Below are positions 57,260 through 64,000 of a stretch of 64,000 nt of DNA, one piece after another. Both the position numbers and the translations under genes were made by a program. Every line of letters begins with the position of its first letter. Within the stretch, counting starts at the first letter, position 1. Below the pieces are notes generated by a model that did no database searches, had not been told where the DNA came from, and saw only the letters and a program-made list of their open reading frames with translations. Origin of the DNA: Oopsacas minuta (taxonomy: Eukaryota; Porifera; Hexactinellida; Lyssacinosida; Leucopsacidae); the NCBI GenBank assembly GCA_024704765.1, contig JAKMXF010000066.1:860050-924049 (forward strand). Reading direction: 5' to 3'.

Positions 57260-60200
57260 CTACAAATCTGATGCGCCGTAGAGGGCCGAAGCAAAGTCAG
57301 AGTAATCCAGCGCTCCTTCTGGGGCGCCAGGAGCGGTGTAGGGACTCATATGCTTAAGACAGTACTCCGCCTGAACGTCTGGCAATTCTCTCTTGATCTC
57401 ATCAGGCATAATGAAGGGCTATTAATGCAGTATTAATTAGATTATTCAAGAAATATATTCTTTATCAAGTTACCTTATCTCCTGCTAGAATCTTGAAAGA
57501 CTCTGCTACTTGTTCTGCCGTATCTTTGTCTACGGTCTCTTGTGTCATAAAATCTATAAACGCTTCTAGTGCTATAAACCCGGTCTCATTGGGATCTACT
57601 TTATGCAGCAAGCTGTCCAGCTCAGGGTCCTACAGGATAGAATCATTAATTCTGGTATTTGATTGGTTGGTAGAACTCACCTCCTCGCCCTCAGCACATA
57701 GTTTGTACCCCAGAGACAGGAGACAGGACCGAAACTCAAACTTATCCAACCGACAGGACTTGTCCTACAATACACAGAATATAACTAATTGAATTATTGT
57801 AGCTATTTATAGCTACTTACCTTGTCGAAATATTGAAAAGATTTTCTGAATTCTTCCAATTGTTCCTCGCTCACTCCAGTCTCATCTCTTATTAATATCT
57901 GTAAATAGAATAAGATTAATCTGATATATATTATATGTAATAACACATACACACCTGATTATCAATCTCATTAATACTCCTTCCTATCTGTAGCTGTACA
58001 GCCTCCCAAGATGTACGAATAGTCTACAAATATAACACTTAACACCTGAAAATATCAGCTGATTATTAATAAACACATACTTCGATCTTAAACTCTGTAT
58101 GAGGATTATCAAACACTAGTTTAGTTTGTAAAGTAGCGTTAATATTCTCTAAATCATCTAATGTTACTTTAGAGTCTGCTAGCTCCTGAGAGAAATCAAA
58201 CAGTCTCTGTTTGTGATCTTCCAATGACCCAGTAATGCTCAGACCGAGCTGGGTGAGCTCCAGGCTCTTAGACTCTAACCAGGGTCCGAATCTATACAAA
58301 TTAACAAAAAGCTACATACATAAATTACTATAATAGCTCTTACTTGTTAGCTCCCTCAGAGAACTGAATCCTGAGGGTCTCGTTAGACTGCTGGTTCTCC
58401 ATTTCTTGTCTCAGCCTCTCCTCTCTCTCCTGAAGACCTTCTCCCTGGAGAAGATCGAATCTGGACTTCAGAGACTCATACGTCAGAGAGGTGTAAGGGT
58501 TGGTCTCGTCTGACCCTCTATCCAACCTCCCCTGTATATCCTCTAGCTCCTCCAACTGCTGTCTCTTATCCACTACCTGTTCACAGACTTGCTGATGCTC
58601 TGTCAACAACTCCTACACATAATTACTATATTAATCTGTTCTATTAATAGCACATAATAAGCTATATGTACCTCTACTTCCTGGATGGAGTGAGCCTTAA
58701 TTGAGTCTGTTAAATCTTCCTCTAACTCAATCATCCAAGTGTCAAGAGCCTAGACAACAACAACAATAATATAAACAACATTATTATGTGTAAATAATTG
58801 TTAAACTAACAGAAGCCTTCTTAGCAAACTCTAGTCTCAGCTGATCGAGGTGTTGCTGTTCTTTAATCGCTAATTCTATCGCTTCTTTCCTAACCTGAGC
58901 TAAGTTCTGTAGATTAGTCCAATCGGTTTCTATATTCTGTAATTACAAGCAAAAATAACTAATTGGCAACCATAGTTACTAGCTCAGGAATGTTACTAAC
59001 CTCAGCACGGCGTTTGATACTTTCTGAATTGAAATATTGTTGTTTCCTAAACACCAATGCCACGATAAATGTAAACAACAACAACGCTTAATAAATATAA
59101 TCACTAACTCTAGCTCATTAGCCATCTCATGCAACTTTTGTAGTCTCAATCCGTGTGTGTCTGTATCAGACATGAAAGCTTCGTGCTGTCTCTTAAGACC
59201 CTAAATATAATAGCTAACCACTAAACTCTAATTACACTATTATATAACTTACCGTTACTTCAGCTAGGGATAGACCAATGAATTGATTGTCTATTAACTT
59301 CTCAGGTTTCCCTTGCATCCACTCTTCATGTTTGGAAGCTTTCAACTCAAATCTGCCCGCTATCACCTCTAATCTCTCCAATCTACATTACAATGGTTAA
59401 TTCCTATCACTAGGGTATGTAAGAGTATTACCTTTTGAGTTCTGAGAGTAAGAATTCTTCAAATTCCTTCTCCACGTGTTCCAGCCGTCTCCAGGCTTCG
59501 GCTACATCAGACACAGTCTTACCATCAGTCGGAGTGTAAGCGGGACGAGAGGAAATCCTCAGTTTTGTCTGTAGAGTGTTGTAATGAGTTTCTAGCTGAG
59601 CTTTCTCTGCTGCTTTTGGAGGTTTTTGAGTACGCATATAAGTCCTGAAGTTCTCCAGCTGTTCCTACACATAATCAATACATTACACGGACTATGGATG
59701 GGTTATAAACTGCTTACTGTAGCTCCGGCTAGACTAGACTCTCTAGAATGGTTCTGGAATTCTGGGATTTTTTGATTGATCCACTCAAGCAGCTAAAAAT
59801 ACAAAGAATAAACAATCTTAACAAACAAACAAATGACTAATAATTCTTACGTCAGTGGCTAACGTCTCGTAGTAGTGCATCATCTTTTCGTTCTCCTGAT
59901 TCACTGTCAGAACCTTTCCTATTCGTTTAGCAGCAGTCTCCGCTTGCTGGGTGGAGGAGAATGCGTGATAGTACGAGCTGACATACGTCATCACAGCTTT
60001 CTCATCTGGCTTTATTGAGGACAGCATATCTACTCATAACATGTATACTCATTACTACTACTACTAATAATAATATGAATAATAATAAAATTACCTTCTA
60101 CATCAAGCATACGGGGTATGTCTAGATGGGTAGCAGCTACGTCGAATGCCAGAGCCAAATTCTCCATGTCATTACCCTAAATGCATATATTAAAACCTGA

Positions 60201-61045
60201 AATCTAATTGGTGGAGAAACAAACCTTTTTGAGAGATTCAAAGTCAATTAGGTCAGGTCTGTGTCTGTGGATTAGCGCGCAAAATGCGAGTCCGTCTCTG
60301 AAGCTAAATGACCTCAGAAATAATCACTGCACAATAAAGTAATACTGGTAACTTACCTCATATGGAAATTCTGTACATTCACGTGTTTGTAGCCCTTAGT
60401 TTTCCTCTGACACCAAAGCAACAGACCGTCTTTAGCACTCATTTCTATGTACAGAATAGATCAGAATAGCAACGGAATTGAGCAAAGGAATTTAACATTA
60501 TACTAACCTCCAACCGAAATATCTTTTATTGCAAACCTCAGAATAATTGTCCAAATCATTCCCAAAGTCATTGTGAGATTTCCATCAACAATATCTGCGG
60601 GTAAACACAAATAAATAAAGTTATCAACTGGAAACAAACAGCTTACTTACCTTCTGCATGCATCCCGACGAGTTTCATATCCTTGGATTTGAGAAAGTCG
60701 AGTGCCTTTCTGACATTATTCACTAAATGAATCCTCAGATTTCCTCTCTCTGGGGGACTGATCTTCTCGCCAGAGATTACTTGAAGCAATTTGAGTAGAC
60801 TCCGTCCATCCCTGAAGTCTCTGTCTATTTCTACTATTTGAACTCCCTGCTTCTTCAAATGAATGTTACACCAAGCAGTGAATGTCTATAATTAAAGTAA
60901 TTCATTAGGTGTAGGATAATGCGAATAGTGTACTTACCTTTTTCTGGATTTTCTGCCATAGAGGGTCCTGTTTGCCGTCTGTCTTGTCTAGGGTTGGTGC
61001 ATGGAGACCTGAGTCACCGAGCGCTGATTCATCCGAAATACTCAT
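57260..61045 (-). CDS. ACTN: Alpha-actinin
   Basis: Actin-crosslinking antiparallel dimer, about 890 residues in some 17 exons. ATG at 61045, right after an acceptor-like ATTAG; stop at 57262-57260. Two CH domains: [30 protein letters not shown], then [20 protein letters not shown] and [20 protein letters not shown]. The neck is [20 protein letters not shown]. Four spectrin repeats follow ([39 protein letters not shown]). The C-terminal EF-hand region has one plausible calcium loop ([12 protein letters not shown]), suggesting a calcium-sensitive, non-muscle type. The second loop ([12 protein letters not shown]) lacks the position-12 Glu. The end [17 protein letters not shown] matches the human ALDY..FSSALYGESDL, including the terminal -SDL. 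Confidence 0.95.
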
Positions 61046-62899
61046 CTAATCAGTAGCTAATTGCTTACAAAATAGTTTACAATGAGTGCGAATAAGACAA
61101 TTACAAAAATCCCGAAAGACCTAATAACCTAAGAGTTAGATTATACTCAGAACTATGAGACATATTCCCTGATAGCATTTAGAATGGCATAGAAATGAAC
61201 CAATCGAATAGAAGAATGAGTAGATAGGCATTAGTATATGTCTGTGGTGGTAATTAGATAATTATAGAGTAACTAATATTGTCCAAAATAGGCACTGAGC
61301 ACTTAGAATAAAATGAAAAGAACCTTAGAAATGTGACGAGCAAGCCACAATAACCAAGAATAAATGACTACAGATGTGATGTGGTATTTGATAATTATCA
61401 ATAAGCTGCCATGAGAATAAAAAGAAGATAAGTCATATGAAATGGGTAGTCATAGCAGAATAGACAATAAAACTGAAAGTATTTGGAGTTTATGAAATCT
61501 TAGGGAGGTTCTTAAAATATAATACAATAAAGGTGTATGAAAATTAATGGAAGATAAGTACACTATTTGGAAAGCAGTGATGGATATTGATTTCAAAAAT
61601 TATGTTTTGAATTGATAGAATATATTTACTCTGTTGTTGTTATGCACTATTTGGATATTAGGCAGGGACAGTGCTTCCTACAAAAATTATGTAAAGCCCT
61701 CATAATTGGCATTTAACTCGCTTCTATAGCACTACAAGTATTAAGTGTTATGCAGCCACAATTTAAAGCAGAATATCTTCTAAGCGAGTCATTTATTACA
61801 ATTTCCAGAGCAACAATACAAATTCTGAGACTATTAATGACGGCATATGATGTAGCCCTCTAAATACAAAGTAGGGATCAATATAATGGCGATGAATTAC
61901 GTCGGGTAAAATCGTTTTGAAAATGTAATGCAATCTGTTCAAATGCTTGTGAGAAATCGCGGAAAAGAGCAAATGTCATAACTTGGACAACAAATGGAAT
62001 CGTATATCTACAAGAGAATATTCTTATAATTATTATAAGGATTTTTCAATATACAAGAAATTGTGTTACAATTTATAGCATCAAATATATGAATAAATAG
62101 ATGGTAGTCCCTCAGCGATGCTGCTTAGTAACCTGGCTGTTAGGAAACACGCTTGAGACACTCCGTAACATTTCCCTCCGTTTCGAGGTTGATGGAATGC
62201 AGCAATTGCCTCGATGAGTCTGAATTAAGTAGAGGAAAATATGAGGAAGGGTATGGAGAAAAAGGGCAGCGAAAAGAGAAAAGAGGAGAAGATTCCATTA
62301 TGTTCAATTCTGATCATATATATACTTGTTGATGAGTTGCAGGTGTCACAACACGTTTAGTATAAACTATAATAGAACCTTAGTTACCACCTGCATCATC
62401 TGAAATGTTTGTAACGCTTGCAACACCTGCAATACTAGTAACAACTACAGCGCCTGCAATAACTGCGCTAGTGAAAAGAGTATAAATATGAGCAATAGTT
62501 TCATTTCTAATATTTCTTCTACTTCTCTCTAAGATGTCTCATCTCTTCACTCTCTTGCGTCCCCAACAGTCGTATTCTCTCTATTTATTACAGTGCTACA
62601 GGCATACTCTCAATTCTTCACTCACCTCTGCTCAATTTTCTGACAGAATACTCCCAATTCGCCAATCACCTCAGACCTTAGATATAAATTCCTAACTAAC
62701 TGAACCTAGAAACATTAGAGATGCTAAAGAAGTTATTGGAACTGCAATTATAACGTATGTTAATTGATTTGTATAATTGTTAAGAGCTTAGAATTATGAT
62801 TTGAATATTTGAAATATTATGGAGCTTAGAATGCATAGAGGTGGTGGAATAGTTATACTACAAAACATTCATAAAACAGATTAAAGAAGTAGTATAGCC
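61046..62899. other. Gene-free region upstream of alpha-actinin
   Basis: About 1.85 kb with no supported gene on either strand. The part next to 61046 must contain the alpha-actinin promoter. At about 62395-62470 there is a low-complexity stretch of repeated CACCTGCAAT/ACTAGTAACA-like words. Otherwise I see AT-rich sequence without recognisable elements. Confidence 0.6.
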
Positions 62900-63575
62900 A
62901 ATGCAGGTTATAAGAACATCGTCAAGAACTGGAAATAATGGCCGTAAAACCAGAATGTCATAGACAAGAAAAGGTTCTTATAACTAGCATATCTTATAAA
63001 CGAACAAGTTCTCATACAATAACATGTACTTATAACCAGCACGTCCAATAAACGAACAAGTTCTTATAGCCAGCATGTCTTAGATAATAACTTGTTCTTA
63101 TAACTAGCATGTCTTATCTGAGAACATGTTCGTATAACCAGCATGTCTTATCTGAGAACATGTTGGTATAACCAGCATGTCTTATCTGAGAACATGTTCG
63201 TATAACTAGCATGTCTTATCTGAGAACATGTTCGTATAACCAGCATGTCTTATCTGAGAACATGTTCGTATAACCAGCATGTCTTATCTGAGAACATGTT
63301 CGTATAACTAGCATGTCTTATCTGAGAACATGTTCGTATAACCAGCATGTCTTGTATAATAACAAGTTGTTATAACAAAAATGTCTTAATAAAGAACATA
63401 TTCTTATAGCCAGTAGGCCATATAAACGAACAAGTTCTTAAAATTAGTATGTCTAATAAAGACATGTTCTTATAACAAACATGTTATATAAGGACATGTT
63501 CTTATAACCGGCATGTTTTATATAAGAACAAATGATTATAACCAGCATGTTATATAAGGACAAGTTCTAATAGCA
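62900..63575. repeat. Tandem array of about 34-bp units around TTCTTATAACCAGCATGTCT
   Basis: The core 63113-63350 consists of seven near-identical 34-bp units (starts 63113, 63147, 63181, 63215, 63249, 63283, 63317) of the form CTTATCTGAGAACATGTTCG + TATAAC(C/T)AGCATGT. The flanks on both sides (62900-63112, 63351-63575) are diverged versions, with words TTCTTATAACCAGCATGT. Each core unit has the palindrome GAACATGTTC, except one with GAACATGTTG. The C/T site runs C,C,T,C,C,T,C, pointing to amplification by threes (102 bp). Confidence 0.92.
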
Positions 63576-63580
63576 ACGAT

Positions 63581-64000
63581 AGAGGAGGACTTAAAGGTTA
63601 TTTCAAGTAGATGAATGTAGGCGGATGGCGTTTGATTGGATTCTAGCTGAAAAGGGTGAACCGGGGGGCGTGAGAATTTTTTGGAAAACAAGGAAAGGAG
63701 CGAGAATGTCTTCCCAGTATTCTAGATAACTAGACAATCGATGATGTGTGTTAATGCGTCGAAGTATGAGATACACGAAAGTGTTTCAAATATGGACGAG
63801 CGAGACTTTGATTGGATTCTAGCTGAAAAGGGTGAACCAAGGGGACGGCTGTGTGGATTTCTGTGCTAGTTGACTAGCTGATCGGAGTGTTGACTTGATT
63901 AGTTATGAACTGAACCATAGAGGAGGACTTAAAGGTTATTTCAAGTAGATGAATGTAGGCGGATGGCGTTTGATTGGATTCTAGCTGAAAAGGGTGAACC
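63581..64000. repeat. Repeat of period 338 bp, cut by the window edge
   Basis: The 82 bp at 63581-63662 recur without a mismatch at 63919-64000. A 29-bp word starting GATTGGATTCTAGCTGAAAA occurs three times (63634-63662, 63810-63838, 63972-64000), so the unit has internal structure as well. It may be the start of a satellite or a mobile element. No coding sequence is recognised. Confidence 0.85.

Noticed and set aside
61046-62899. Possible extra gene between alpha-actinin and the tandem array
   Set aside because: No long open frame, no exon-like runs with splice borders, and only low-complexity words.
63113-63350. CRISPR-like regular array
   Set aside because: The units are contiguous 34-bp tandem copies with no variable spacers, and the genome is eukaryotic.

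Overview
This window is nuclear DNA of an early-branching animal with a very compact genome. I read about 22 protein-coding genes in the first 61 kb. Introns are mostly 45-120 nt with plain GT-AG borders, base composition is AT-rich, and neighbouring genes are often under 200 nt apart. The gene content is animal-like: striatin, CNRIP1, a girdin/Daple-type CCDC88, a TRIM-NHL-like protein, alpha-actinin, MAPK15 and CNOT1. Motile and primary cilium genes (RSPH4A-like, ARL6/BBS3, MAPK15) are also present. The layout resembles a demosponge, but I cannot fix the species from sequence alone.

Layout, left to right. (1) 1-170: start of a small single-exon NHL-propeller gene (copy 1, minus). (2) 738-6454: striatin (minus, 19 exons), with a complete mitochondrial GatA gene nested in its sixth intron. 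(3) 6883-14267, plus: an 878-residue helical/armadillo-like protein whose stop codon overlaps the start of ATE1 (ATGA), then VPS33A. (4) 14430-17957: RSPH4A/6A-like radial spoke head gene; its third intron holds NHL copy 2 on the other strand, and NHL copy 3 follows at 18270. (5) 19182-24866: TIMM50, cofilin (minus), NUDT14 and a single-exon P450. (6) 24968-37222: CNOT1, with a RAP1GDS1-like gene nested antisense in one intron. (7) 37369-45289: CNRIP1, TRIM-NHL-like (minus), MAPK15, AMACR and RPL5. (8) 45430-57048: CCDC88, ARL6, RPP30, PPM1-type phosphatase (minus) and an unrecognised gene. (9) 57260-61045: alpha-actinin (minus). (10) 61046-64000: no gene seen; tandem repeats, including a 34-bp array and a 338-bp-period repeat cut by the window edge.

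Two themes stand out. First, nearly every housekeeping-type gene has a TAG 3'-splice-acceptor-like site 0-25 nt before its ATG, while the few TATA-type genes (NHL copies, the 55615 gene) lack it. With intergenic gaps of 57-68 nt, and one case of overlapping coding ends, this fits polycistronic transcription resolved by spliced-leader trans-splicing; minimal 5' UTR introns are the rival explanation. Second, introns act as landing sites: three whole genes and several short TA-flanked, pogo/Tigger-like inverted-repeat elements sit in introns, and one 74-nt intron is almost entirely such an element.

For genes with exon-by-exon lists, I checked that the summed exon lengths are divisible by three and that lengths are close to the human orthologues (for example AMACR 382, RPL5 296, striatin 776, VPS33A 608 residues). 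For CNOT1, CCDC88, alpha-actinin and TRIM-NHL I give the span and landmarks, not every boundary.
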